Below the pieces are notes generated by a model. The model did not search any database. It saw nothing but the letters and a program-made list of their open reading frames with translations, and was not told the DNA's origin. From Skeletonema tropicum (taxonomy: Eukaryota > Bacillariophyta > Thalassiosirophyceae > Thalassiosirales > Thalassiosiraceae), in the NCBI GenBank assembly GCA_037178625.1, contig CM074141.1, forward strand, positions 806,001 through 870,000: a stretch of DNA of 64,000 bases. Reading direction: 5' to 3'. The position numbers and the translations under genes were made by a program. Positions 33,556-43,956 of this stretch are shown in pieces. Every line of letters begins with the position of its first letter. Position 1 is the first letter of the stretch.

Positions 33556-34330
33556 CAAGGGTAAATAAGCAGGGTTGGCGTCGTTTTGTTAAATTTCAAA
33601 ATCAATTTACCATCTCGTCAGCTCATCGGTACTCGAATTTAGCGATCTTTCACAAATTCCGACGTAGCACTCCTATGATCCGCAGTGATCCAGAAACGGC
33701 ATCAAAGTTTCTTAAGTAAAATTGTCGTTACGACTTTGAGCTCCCCATAATTGAGTCTCGCTCCCTTTCGTTGAGTCTCGGTTGCCCTACTCGATCTCCG
33801 TCATTGAAAGCTCAAATTGAACACTCAACCATGGCGACGTTGCCGCCGCTGGAATAGACCAAGTTAATAGCCGTAATATGGGCCGAACGGTGGCTGATCG
33901 TTACTATGGACTACAATGTTTATGTTATCGTGCTTGGATCCAGCAGAAACGCTCGATGGGGCGTTCAATAAGCACTGTTCTGTGACCGGCGCTCGCCGGA
34001 CGTGACCGTATAATATTGCCTCCATACTGCCTTCTCTCAGGGGATTTGGCAGCGGCGAGGGCTTCAGCACCAACATAATAATCCATAGTAACGATCAGCC
34101 ACCAATCGTCCCATATTACGGCGATTGACTTGGTCTACTATTCCAGCGGCGGCAACGCTGACATGGCCTGCCTTGATCGGCGTGGTGCGTGCGTTGCTGA
34201 TCATCATGATCGGACCGGCACTGACTTTCTCGATCGAACTTGCTGACGAGACGGTAACGGTACTCAGCTTTTTTACTAGGTAAAATTTCGGCGGGAACTG
34301 TCGTCGCCAACCCTGCTTATTTTACCCTTG
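33556..34330. mobile_element. non-autonomous hAT-like MITE with 8-bp target duplication
   Basis: 775 bp bounded by inverted repeats CAAGGGTAAATAAGCAGGG on the left and the complement of CAAGGGTAAAATAAGCAGGG on the right, extending through TTGGCG. The flanks carry an exact 8-bp direct repeat, ACAGAGAT, at 33548-33555 and 34331-34338. Eight-base duplications and CA-starting termini are typical of hAT elements. There is no transposase. Inside is a second inverted repeat of about 70 bp (33838-33908 against 34082-34157), so the element is partly fold-back. Confidence 0.85.
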
Positions 34331-34578
34331 ACAGAGATAACGTTCACATGAAAGGCCTGAAAACCTTTACCAACCTTGATTTATTCTCCCTCTTGGTATT
34401 GCCTTGAACTTGAAAGCCTGAAACCTGCATACTCTCCACGCACTCTCCAAAGCCCTAAGGTGTAGCCACCAAGGGAACATAATAGAGGAAGATAGCAAGA
34501 AGCAAAACGACGAAATCATGACTTTGTTAGTCGAAGTCGACTCCATCATCTGCGATAAGCGTCTCATGGCCAGAGACC

Positions 34579-35938
34579 TTGCACGTCGAAGCGCTAGCGA
34601 CCTTGCACGTCAAAGCAGTGATGACTTCCGCGACACATATGGTCATTCGCCTCTGGACTCAGGTCGCACCATTTCAGAAAGATGAGATCATCCTTGGCCG
34701 AAGAGTGGGAGCGGGGTCATTCTGCAACGTGTACGAAATTCAGGACTTCAACCTTTGTCCCAAACTATCCAAGAAATACACCAAGGAGCAAGTCAAGAAG
34801 AGAGAAGCAATCGCCAGGTCCGTGAGGAATGGTGCCAAGTACGTTATGAAGTGCCTCAAAGACAAGTTGGAGGACGACGAGGATCACTTTCACCTCGCAG
34901 CTCAAGATATCACCCGTGAAACTGAGGTGTTAGCAGCTCTAAATCACCCAAATATCATCAAGCTTCATGGCGTAACTGACAGCCGGCATGACGCTTTTCT
35001 GAACGGTGCATCCGAGTACTTCATCATCTTGGAGAAGCTAGATTGTACTTTGCAGGACAAATTAGATGGGTGGGCTAAGAACTCTTTCAATCCAGCAAGG
35101 TCATTCACTTCTTTGCGCAGTAGCTTCAACACCAGGCCAGTAGACAAGGAACCATTGGACGAAGAAAGATCTATCCACAGTCGGCTACGTGTAGCTGCTT
35201 TCTCTCGCCAGTGCTGTTGATTGTTTGCATAAGCAGGGAGTCATCTTCCGAGATCTTAAACCAGATAATGTCGGTTTCGATCGGCATGGCAACCTCAAGT
35301 TGTTCGACTTTGGTCTGTCTAGATTCATGCCACAAGGTGGAGATCACTACAAAGACGTACATGAGATGAGTGGCTCAGGAACACCAAGGTATACTTCTCC
35401 TGAAGTGATCTTTTATGATCCCTACAACCTCAAGGCGGATGTATATTCATTTTCTGTAGTATTATGGGAGATTTTGAGTCTGAAGAAGCCCTTTGCCAAG
35501 TACAAGCAGAGAAAAGATCTCGAGAGGGCCTTATCCAAAGTTGAATGCACTTGCCTTACCATAAATCAAAGATGGCCTGAGCCGATTCAAGATATCATCA
35601 AGAGCGGCTTATCAAGAGATCTTTGGGCCCGTCCGAAGATGAGTGAGATGGGTAAAGTTCTCAATGAATGCACTGCCAAGGGGGTAGCGTATTGCAACGG
35701 TGAGAATATGGGTGATTCAAGGCTTACCAAAAGCCTCAACGCTCCTTCCCGTCTTCCGTCCAAAAGAGGGATGCGGATGCAGACCGTACGTTCGTCATTC
35801 AATTCTTCTTTCAAGCCCAAGAAAAACGTCTTGAGAAATCTATCAGAGACAGAGACATCTTGCACCATTGATAATATGTCTTATGAAGAGTTTGTACGCA
35901 TAGAAGGAGAGAAATGGGACAAAAGTCTGCACAGTTAG
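34579..35938 (+). pseudogene. protein kinase, frameshifted before the catalytic loop
   Basis: The first frame (34579-35220) has the Gly-rich loop GRRVGAGSFCNVYEI, the VAIK-type Lys in KYVMKCLK, the alpha-C Glu in ITRETEVLAALNHPNI, and an insert before the alpha-E helix. The second frame (35225-35938) begins in alpha-E (SAVDCLHKQG) and has VIFRDLKPDN, LFDFGLS, GTPRYTSPEV and the DVYSFSVVLWEI helix. The frames join near 35208 if one base is removed, so this is a single kinase with a frameshift. The HRD His is replaced by Phe (FRD), as is common for Tyr/Phe in a large diatom kinase group. The N terminus is unsure: another frame from 34519 encodes a plausible leader rich in ARDLARRS and ends where TTTCAG could be a splice acceptor. 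Ser/Thr specificity is likely; the substrate is unknown. Confidence 0.78.
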
Positions 35939-36357
35939 ACGCCATCGAGCTGGTGCTGGTGGATGAGTGATTCCAAGAGCAGTATTGTTCTCAGCAGGGT
36001 AGTAGTGAAAAGTCTGCCTATTACTATGCCTATGCTGTGATTCCATTGCCAACAGCCAATAGAAAGGGTATTGCTGTCTCACGGGTGTCGGCATCTTGTG
36101 AAAATCGGTTTGTACGTAGGAAAGTTGTAGGAAAGTTGTACGTTGTACATATTGTGTCGCAGCCGTAATCATACTGTACGAATGGGTTCAAAGGGACACT
36201 TTGACTTCAATTCTTGGAGTTAGTGGACGAGTAAGGGATCAATGAGGTTCTACAGACCAAGATAATAAGATTGGCACTTTGAATCAGGGTCAACAACCAT
36301 GTAGTTACCGAGTTATGGGGTCCTGGTCCTGTATCTTACAAAAGTCTGCCTGCTAGT
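35939..36357. other. intergenic stretch after the kinase
   Basis: No coding signal or repeat noticed; it is presumed to be the kinase 3' UTR and spacer. Confidence 0.4.
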
Positions 36358-36364
36358 ATATAAC

Positions 36365-36965
36365 CACGGACAGGATGGGTGTCGCAACCCGGCTCCCGCC
36401 AAAATATGATAGGGGCGGACAGAATTGATGACACCCGTCGGCAGCCCCGTAGGTGCCGCCAGGCCCGCCCCTTGACACCCGTCTGCGTCTAGATAGAAAG
36501 TACTAATAAATCGAATAAATCGCAATTGATCGACGATTGACACCAATAATATAACGATTCGATTCATTCGATTCGTTCGATTCGATCGTTCGATTCCATT
36601 CGATTCCATTAATTTGTTCGATTCCATTCGTTCGATTCCATCGTCCAAAAGCTAGCAATCGATTCGTTCTATCTTTCGGCTTGGCGTGCACGAGCCTTTC
36701 TGGTTGCATTTAACACATCATTAAAAGTGCTCTCATCATGTCTTGCACAAATACTAGCGATTAGTGGACGTAACTAGCGATTTATTGGTGTCAATGTCGA
36801 TCAATTGCGAATTATTCGATTTATTAGTACTTTCTATCTAGACGCAGACGGGTGTCAAGGGGCGGGCCTGGCGGCACCTACGGGGCTGCCGACGGGTGTC
36901 ATCAATTCTGTCCGCCCCTATCATATTTTGGCGGGAGCCGGGTTGCGACACCCATCCTGTCCGTG
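36365..36965. mobile_element. MITE with about 185-bp inverted arms and 7-bp target duplication
   Basis: 601 bp. The left end reads CACGGACAGGATGGGTGTCG and the right end is its complement. Arms stay complementary to about 36549 on the left and from about 36785 on the right, with very few mismatches. The flanks share ATATAAC at 36358-36364 and 36966-36972. The centre contains an ATTCGATTCC-type microrepeat (about 36556-36645). There is no coding capacity. The superfamily is not assigned. Confidence 0.88.
36556..36645. repeat. GATTCGATTCC-type microrepeat inside the MITE
   Basis: A run of short degenerate units built on TTCGATTC and TTCGATTCCA, forming the loop region between the MITE arms. 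Confidence 0.8.
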
Positions 36966-37155
36966 ATATAACGCGTCTGAGTTTGGCTGAACCTAACACA
37001 TCCAGACTTTCAAGAAGAAGACTAAAAAGTAACATGAATTGAAGCTCTCACAGTCTACAAAAATTACTCCCGCAACGATTCTGATTCTGATTTCCGTGAA
37101 TGGGAACAATACTCCGTGAGCTAGTGAGACTACCACACTTTAAAAAGGCTAAGTA

Positions 37156-37395
37156 TTGTATTGTCGTTCTCACGCGACTGCGGTTCGAAAATATTTTTGA
37201 AATGTTTTTTTAGAGGACGTCTTTTTGAAGTCATTTTTGAGCACTTTTGTCGAAATCATCACCCTCCGCCCTACAGCTTCGGCTATACGGTGGGTGCATC
37301 CATTCGACTAAGGCATCGTTGGATAGGGAATGATCGACTTTATAAGACTGCCGCCTCGAATCGAATCTAATTCTCTTTTTTTCACTTAATTTCAG
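37156..37395 (+). repeat. left copy of a 240-bp inverted repeat pair
   Basis: Starts TTGTATTGTCGTTCTCACGC and matches the reverse complement of 40266-40503 at roughly 85 percent by eye, including the long T run and the AGAGGACGTCTTTTTGAAG segment. It could be one end of a 3.35-kb TIR element or one of two oppositely oriented MITEs. I found no target duplication at the outer ends. Confidence 0.8.
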
Positions 37396-37639
37396 ACAGC
37401 TATGGGTGGTGACGCTAGTTGCGCGCCTAAGTAAAACCTTAAAATGACTACTTTTTTGGAAATAGATAGAGTAAGCGAATAGTAACTCTACGATGAAACC
37501 AAGACTACCAATGGAAAGCTTATCTCCTCTAGTTTATGATTCATGTGTTGTTTGTGTGATTTGGTCGAATATGAGACGAATTGGAATCGTCCAAAGTTTA
37601 GCGTTTGTCTGACTTTGGAACGGCTCTCTCACACTCTGG

Positions 37640-37726
37640 GGGGTCGAATGCTGTCGTACAGGCATGCATTCGACTCGTGAGGTGTTCAGGAATCCAGTGC
37701 ATATCTGTACGACAGCATTCGACCCC
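37640..37726. repeat. 22-bp perfect stem-loop
   Basis: GGGGTCGAATGCTGTCGTACAG at 37640-37661 is exactly complementary to 37705-37726, with a 43-base loop. It looks like the terminal arms of a very small inverted-repeat element. No function can be assigned. Confidence 0.8.
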
Positions 37727-38306
37727 TCAGAGCCATAGAATCGACAACTCCCTGAGACATCATTTCAACCCATTTTCAAATTTTTTTCGTTCGTTTTACT
37801 AGCGATTTGCTAGCAATTTTTGAATCGCAGAGAAGATCCGACCTCCGACAGTCAAGCTGTTCATTCTCGGCAACTAAGCGGCCGATTCAACCCATTCCAC
37901 TTGCAGAGCTCTTCTAGAAGACATTTTGGAGCAAGCCGATCGCTGTTCTAGGTTGGAGTAGCTCTTTTTGCTGCGTGATACTGCGTCTAAACCGGGCAAT
38001 GCAATAGAGAGATCGCTTTTCACACGTCGGCGATGCATTTGGTTCATATTTGCTACCAACAGCAATATATTCATCCATAAAACCATGCCGTGTCGATTTA
38101 TTAGGTAGGTACTATTGATAGATTGAGTTGAATCATAGCAAAGCGTGCCAGATTCCGATGGTGTCATTCCTACAAGTGAAGCAAGCCGTCGTCACTCTGG
38201 AGACATCCACCTACTAAATGCAAGAATCCACTCTCGCTTTAGCATTAGCAGTATTGTGAAGCGTGAAACATACGTCGGTAAGAGGCAACTTGAAATCAAG
38301 TAGCCC

Positions 38307-38699
38307 ATGTGGAAGGAATTGCAGCAAGGAAGGGCGTCTACCACTTACAGTCAGACCTCATTGGAAGATCAAATCGAAGAAGCTGCAACGCTAAAGACAG
38401 CCAATGATTTGGCGTGGAAGTCAAAAGATGCAATTGAACTTACAAAGTGATTTGGCAAAGTCTTGAAGGAGAGGCATTGGGAAGATGTCCCAGTGAATCG
38501 TTTCTTTGAAGAACTCGAAAAGGTCTTTCCTCGCTTTTACAACCTTGCATTGAGCCATAAGACCAAGTGTTTTGTGATGCGGAGAGCAACTCCAACTTGC
38601 ACTGAAACGAATAATCTCGGTAAATTCATTAAGCCTGTTCGAGATTTGCAGATGGAAAGGCTCCAAACACCTTCAGCACCAAGCGTCGGCGTCGGGTAG
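38307..38699 (+). pseudogene. fragment of an unrecognised coding sequence with an in-frame stop
   Basis: A single frame from ATG at 38307 to TAG at 38699, broken by TGA at 38448-38450. The composition is protein-like (LEDQIEEAATLKTAND, then RHWEDVPVNRFFEELEKVFP). I do not recognise the family. It lies within the TIR element, so it may be captured host sequence. Confidence 0.45.
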
Positions 38700-39483
38700 G
38701 CGAGTTGACGAAGGCGAAAGCAACCAAGCTGGATATTTGGGCCGAGTTTGCCAAAGTTGAAGACTCTAAATCAGACCACGATACAGAACTGACCCACCCA
38801 ATCCTTATATATTACCAGAGGATGTACTCACTGCACTAGAACGTTCGTAATGTTGTGATATCGACCACGATGGGTAAGGTACGCCGAAAGATGGCAATTT
38901 TCCACGCCCCATTTCAAATTGCATTACGACTAAGTAGACCTATTTCGAACCAAAAAATGACTGTAGACATTGAATATATAGACAATATGCTGTACATGGA
39001 GCCATCGTTTGTCCTCCGATGAGGTCCGTAACATGGTGCACGGTGCGGTCGAACATGGTTGTTTTGGTGATGTTTTGTTCTGTGTGATTTTGAGGCCGGA
39101 TGGCGAAGCGCGCCAAATCACTTCACCGATTTTCGGCCCTTGGGGGAGCCGACAATGACGCCCCCTATGACCACCAACATCGCCGATGAAGACTAATCCA
39201 ACGATACGAATGGCACGAAATGACTCCAATGGAACAATCTTGGCGAGATCGGGCGGTGATTTGACGATTTGATCACTACAAGACCATAATAAGCGCAAAA
39301 GGGGCATTTAACTAGGGAGTCACTAACAAACTGAATATCTTGATAACTACATAACTATTGGTGCAAAAAATGGCTCCCTTTGCAGTTCATTGGTCTTAGG
39401 GGTATACTGAAGCTGTCTGAGAAGTATCAAGGCGATTTTCCAAAATTCCTCTTGTTAGTAGATTTAACTAGCGTCACCACCCA

Positions 39484-40265
39484 TAACAGCCCTAGACAGC
39501 AAACAGCGCTGATATCTGTTGCTTTCTGTGCTGTCGGGCGTCGATGTCGATGCAGAGGAGTTTGCAGCCCAAAATAGTGCTCTGATCAATCGGAATGGTG
39601 CGATGAACCTCCCTGGGCGTGTTCATTCTTACTTGAAGAAGCTCGAAGTTGCTCTCAGCTACCAATCTGCCACATTTTTGTCGCCATCTGGCGCCCGACT
39701 CTCAAGTTGACCCCTTTCACCCTGAGAATGTCAGGCTACTACTTCCTCACTCATATATTTCTCGCAGCACAACAGTCAGGAGCTATTGATATGGTAGACA
39801 AATAAGCTAAGCATTAGCATGCTGTAAATAACACTATTACATAGAAGAAATTTACACTTGACGAATGCGATATGTATATGTATATATGTAAGATAGAGTA
39901 GATGTAGAGTCACTTGTCCTTCTCCGTCAACTAGAGAGGCATCTGATTTGTATCCATTCGTATTACCTTCTTCTGTGCGTCTGGTATGGCTAGCTAAGGC
40001 TGAGCGATCCACCGCGAAGCTCTGGCTATTCGAGCGGAAACTTGAATAGGAGATATGATTATGATATCAATAGTTGGTCATCCTCCAAGACCAAGAAACA
40101 TGGCAGCAACAGAGAAACGAAGTTTGAAGTGTCTGCATAGTAAGATAGTATGGTGTGCAATGTTTGCGAGCTACCATTACCATACTCGCGAGTCGTCCCA
40201 ATCTACTACATAGCGCGTGGTCCGTCCACAGTCAAGAACCTTGACAAAATAGGTTCACATAGCTG
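39484..40265. other. gene-free stretch in the repeat nest
   Basis: No supported ORF. It lies between the TA-flanked element and the right copy of the inverted repeat. Confidence 0.4.
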
Positions 40266-40503
40266 CCTCAATATGATAAGAAAAAAGAGAATTAGATTCG
40301 ATTTGAGGCGGCAACACAAAGCGGTCGATCGTTCCCTATCCAACGATGCCTTAGTCGAATGGATACACTCACCACGACAAAAGTACGAATATGGAAGAGG
40401 TGTTTTTGACAAAAGTGCTCAAAAATGACTTCAAAAAGACGTCCTCTAAAAAAACATTTCAAAAATATTTTCGACCCGCAGTCGCGTGAGAACGACAATA
40501 CAA
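40266..40503 (-). repeat. right copy of the 240-bp inverted repeat pair
   Basis: Reverse complement partner of 37156-37395. The outer end is CAATACAA at 40496-40503. It lies 80 bp from the 3' end of the methyltransferase gene. Confidence 0.8.
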
Positions 40504-40582
40504 AACCCGTGACAAAACTGTCCACGAATAAATATTTTGAATTTTATTGTATTCTTTCAGAATTGGAACGAGATGGTGTTCA

Positions 40583-41599
40583 TCATATTCTAATCCTTAG
40601 AAAATTGTGTATTTCTTCTTCATTAGTGGAAGCAGATCGCACTATCATTTCGAGCTCATCCATCACAACATTTTTGTCTGCTTCATTTCCCAAGACTCCT
40701 CCTTCCAATCTTCGCCTGAACTCTGGCAGAGCTTCACGTTCAGCAGTGGGTGGAAGAGGTAATATCAACAACATGTTTTGAGCACCACCTCCATTCTTTA
40801 GCAAGATATCTAGCGTTTGCAGTAATGGCTCAGTGTCATCGGGGTAGTAAACTAAATCTGAGCCCACAACAATATCAGGCTTGAAGTTTGTAGAAACATC
40901 AAACACTGATAATTCGTCGTGCCAATCGAGATTACGTGGTTGACATCCCACATTAAACGCTAAATTGACCCCAAACAAGTCTTTTGGTACTAATCGATTG
41001 CCGACAACCACTCCTTCACTTTCCCAATAATCGGTAGCCAGAACATCAGCATAACAAACTTCTTTGGCTGTGAGAGTGGGAAGTCCACACCCGCTACCCA
41101 ATTCTAGTATTCGTTTGCCTTGCATAGATGAACGATATGTATCTCCCGCGAGAAGCGAAGCAAGGGCGATGGCCGAAGGCCACACAGTTGCACCAAGACG
41201 TCCACAACCAAACGAGGTTTGTCGAATCTGCAACAGTTTATTCTCTTCCCTGCCGTTGCTCTGATTTTCATCAGCATCAGCAGCTGCAACATCTCTTTCG
41301 TTTTCTGGCGTGGGAAATGTGAAATAGCGTTTCGAGGTGGCATAAAACATCTCTACTTCGTCTTCCTCGTCATCGTCATCAGAGGCTTTTGCAGACGGCC
41401 GCACCTCATTACAGCAACCCAAGATGCGTCTTTCCTTGTCGTAAAGCGTGTAGGACTGAATGAGCGCTACACTGTTCGCAGAGGTAGTGCTAATGGAGAA
41501 GGCAGATGAGCCTCCTACGAGGACTAATAGTGGTAGACTTGTCGCCAGCATTGAACTGAAAGAAGTCATAATAGAAGGAAAGTGTTGTAAATTAAACAT
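40583..41599 (-). CDS. METTL21/FAM86-type (methyltransferase 16) protein, probably plastid-directed
   Basis: 338 residues, single exon. The N terminus has a hydrophobic signal (MLATSLPLLVLVGGSSAF) ending in SSA-F, an ASAFAP-like motif that in diatoms directs proteins across the four plastid membranes; an internal Met at residue 11 would also give this presequence. The catalytic part follows the lysine methyltransferase family 16 pattern: GATVWPSAIALASLL, the SAM-binding RILELGSGCGLPTL, VLATDYWE, NLDWHDE, and PDIVVGSDLVYYPDDTEPLLQTL. Family members methylate Lys on chaperones or elongation factors; the substrate here is unknown. An acidic insert (DDDDEEDEVE) follows the presequence. The catalytic domain of about 210 residues is complete. 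Confidence 0.87.
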   Translation of the reverse strand: MFNLQHFPSIMTSFSSMLATSLPLLVLVGGSSAFSISTTSANSVALIQSYTLYDKERRILGCCNEVRPSAKASDDDDEEDEVEMFYATSKRYFTFPTPENERDVAAADADENQSNGREENKLLQIRQTSFGCGRLGATVWPSAIALASLLAGDTYRSSMQGKRILELGSGCGLPTLTAKEVCYADVLATDYWESEGVVVGNRLVPKDLFGVNLAFNVGCQPRNLDWHDELSVFDVSTNFKPDIVVGSDLVYYPDDTEPLLQTLDILLKNGGGAQNMLLILPLPPTAEREALPEFRRRLEGGVLGNEADKNVVMDELEMIVRSASTNEEEIHNFLRIRI

Positions 41600-42216
41600 G
41601 ATGTCACCGAAAAGGCGATGAGTTGGTTCCCGTGGTTTGACAAAGCGAGATGGCCATCATCGGATGAAACAATCTCTCTCTCTCTCTAGATAGAGCATGC
41701 CATGGTTTCCACTTTCCACGATCGAGCCGCGAGAGAGAGGTGATGGAAATACTTAGAGGGAGCGCGGGGGTCTTTCCTTATTTTTGTCTGACCGCGTTTA
41801 GATGCAGGTAGGAATTAAGTATGGTATGCTCGGGCCTTTCTCATCTTGGGAAAGTGGGATTGCTTCCACTCACAGTTCGCGGCACATCACGCGAACCCAA
41901 GACCGAACCGAACACGCCAAACGCAAACGCCAAACATATAATATAGGCCAAACAACAACATTACTTACCCTAACATTACCTCCCAGGCCCATGAGGTCAC
42001 TAGAGTATTGTTAGAAGCAAAGTACTTGTTGTGTATCACAATGATAATATCTTCAAATATCAGCAACCTCTACGAACTGCATTATTTCCCCATCAATTAA
42101 CATTTCGTCGTCACTATAGGAACTCCACCTCCTTTTCAAACATTATCAAACCGCATCCACAAAATAAGAGAAGCAAATCAATCACTGTCTTCTTTCTACA
42201 ACAACATCTTTCAAGT
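41600..42216. other. divergent intergenic region
   Basis: 617 bp between the methyltransferase and the first RING gene. It contains a (CT)n tract near 41671-41686. An in-frame extension of the RING gene upstream to 42031 is not conserved in its paralogue. Confidence 0.5.
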
Positions 42217-43257
42217 ATGTCAAGCAGTAATTTCTCCCCAACCAAGGACTTCATCGTTTGGGGTATCCTTGCCTTTGCCTTCATCGTTTTACCATACATG
42301 GCCGGGGCTCGCGATCGCATCCTTGCACGTATCGGTCGATGCTTCGGCATCTCAATTATTCAACAAGATAGTGACCAAGTAGATTCTGATGGTCGTCCCA
42401 TCTATTCTGAGACGGATAGGTACTACACGAACTTGCGGGATAGAACGAAGGATCAGGTTCATGAAATTAGGGCCAGAGAGATCTCCAAGCGCTTGACTGC
42501 ATTTTCGTTGATTTTGTCAGCAGAGAACATGATCAGTCATCATCAGCATGATAAAGATGAGCATGATCTTCAAGAAGAATGTGACACATCACAAGATTGC
42601 TGTTTTGATATGGAAGAGGCAGGAGAGGGACCAGATGACACAAGTAATACTTTCGCATTGGGAGAAATGCAAAAAGAAAGAATCGCACCAAACGATGATA
42701 TTGGGGCTTCTGTCGAGTCTTCTACTGAGCGATCTAGCAGTGAAGAAGCGCACTACACACATGTATGTATTCCACCACCGGGATACAATAAGAATGGTAT
42801 GCGCAAACCGAAGAATAAACCGACACCCAACTCAGCATCCAAGAAAAATCGAGTGTTTGGCCTTGCCTTATTCAGACGTGAAAGCAATGATGCCAGCAAA
42901 CAATCATCAGACTCAGACGTAGAAGATGATGCCAGAGTAGCCATAGAAGATGACACTGAACAGAAGAATGATAGAAGAGAAGTTCCCATCTTTTGCGCCA
43001 TATGCCTTGGAGAGTATGAGGCAACAGATAGGGTATGCTGGTCATCCAACACCGCATGTACTCACGTCTTTCATCATGACTGCATATTTCAATGGCTCAA
43101 GGCGTCGGGAAAACGTGTGTACAAAGATCAACGATTCTCGGAGACTCCATCTGTGGAACAAGTGTTGAATTTTGCGATGGAATGTCCATGCTGTCGTCAG
43201 TTGTTCATTGACAAATCTGTAGATGTGGGTGTTGATGGGGACGAGGGAAATGTGTGA
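42217..43257 (+). CDS. membrane RING-H2 protein, paralogue A (probable E3 ubiquitin ligase)
   Basis: 346 residues from 42217, chosen because MSS begins both tandem paralogues at the same point; the frame is open upstream to 42031. One N-terminal transmembrane helix (FIVWGILAFAFIVLPYM) is followed by a charged region, a conserved block (HVCIPPPGYNKNGMRKP), an acidic stretch, and a C-terminal RING-H2: FCAICLGEYEATDRVCW, CTHVFHHDCIFQWL, and MECPCCRQ. The Cys/His pattern is C3H2C3 with an unusually long insert of about 25 residues before the last CPCC pair. Such proteins typically recruit E2 enzymes to membranes; the target is unknown. The tandem copy is at 43957. Confidence 0.87.
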   Translation: MSSSNFSPTKDFIVWGILAFAFIVLPYMAGARDRILARIGRCFGISIIQQDSDQVDSDGRPIYSETDRYYTNLRDRTKDQVHEIRAREISKRLTAFSLILSAENMISHHQHDKDEHDLQEECDTSQDCCFDMEEAGEGPDDTSNTFALGEMQKERIAPNDDIGASVESSTERSSSEEAHYTHVCIPPPGYNKNGMRKPKNKPTPNSASKKNRVFGLALFRRESNDASKQSSDSDVEDDARVAIEDDTEQKNDRREVPIFCAICLGEYEATDRVCWSSNTACTHVFHHDCIFQWLKASGKRVYKDQRFSETPSVEQVLNFAMECPCCRQLFIDKSVDVGVDGDEGNV

Positions 43258-43956
43258 AGAATAGGATGGAACATGATGAGAATGCAATCGCATTTGTATA
43301 ATTAGTTGATAGTATCATTCATGTCTTGTAGAAACATACTTTTTACGAAACAACTTTACACAATGCCATCTGCACATGCTTATTTGTTTGCTTGATTTGT
43401 GCATCCTCAGTATTACATATTTCTGCTTCAGACCTGATCTGATGATATTTGCATAAATCTTGATCTTGGAGAGGAGTCTCAAAATCTCTGTGAACGAGGA
43501 GAACCCGCCAAAAATCCTGCAATACATAGAGAGAAGCCGCAGGTAGGAAGCCGCACACCGAAAAAGGCATGCACTCCTTTACCTCAACAGCTGAGTGCAA
43601 GATGGCACAGAATGTACCCATCACAGATGTTGTGTTCTACAAGTAGATGATTGTCCGTCCTACAACAACTAAGCCGGAGAAGTACAGTATCGTTATCGAA
43701 GAGGAAGTGTCTTGGTGTGTCTTTTTGCCGAGATTCATCCTCAACATCATCACCTGCGCCGCTTGTGTTTGAGTGTCTTCAAGAAAGATTCAAGAACAAT
43801 AACTTGACGCCCCTCAACTCAATGGGTACATTGCCCCCATCTCCTGCCCAACTTTCACTTGTATTGATACCAATCATTGTAGCAGACCTACCGCATCTAC
43901 TCAGAGAAGCGCAACGCCACTGTCTTTCCTACAACAAAACTATCTTCCTCAACAAC
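43258..43956. other. intergenic region between the RING paralogues
   Basis: 699 bp. The last 300 bp are an in-frame open extension of the downstream gene but are not matched in the paralogue. No other feature seen. Confidence 0.45.

Larger units (their letters stand above)
37403..39483. mobile_element. putative TIR element with TA duplication, no intact transposase
   Basis: The ends are TGGGTGGTGACGCTAGTT and its complement, 18 bp perfect. Both sides are flanked by TA, and more widely by ACAGCTA and TAACAGC. It is 2081 bp and contains only debris. The TA could be by chance, so the superfamily is not assigned. Confidence 0.55.

Noticed and set aside
36556..36645. GTTCGATTCC strings as tRNA B boxes
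   Set aside because: They belong to a microrepeat, with no acceptor stem or A box around them.
39001..39307. Possible transposase remnant in minus-strand ORF 38930-39307
   Set aside because: No DDE or helix-turn-helix pattern could be seen.
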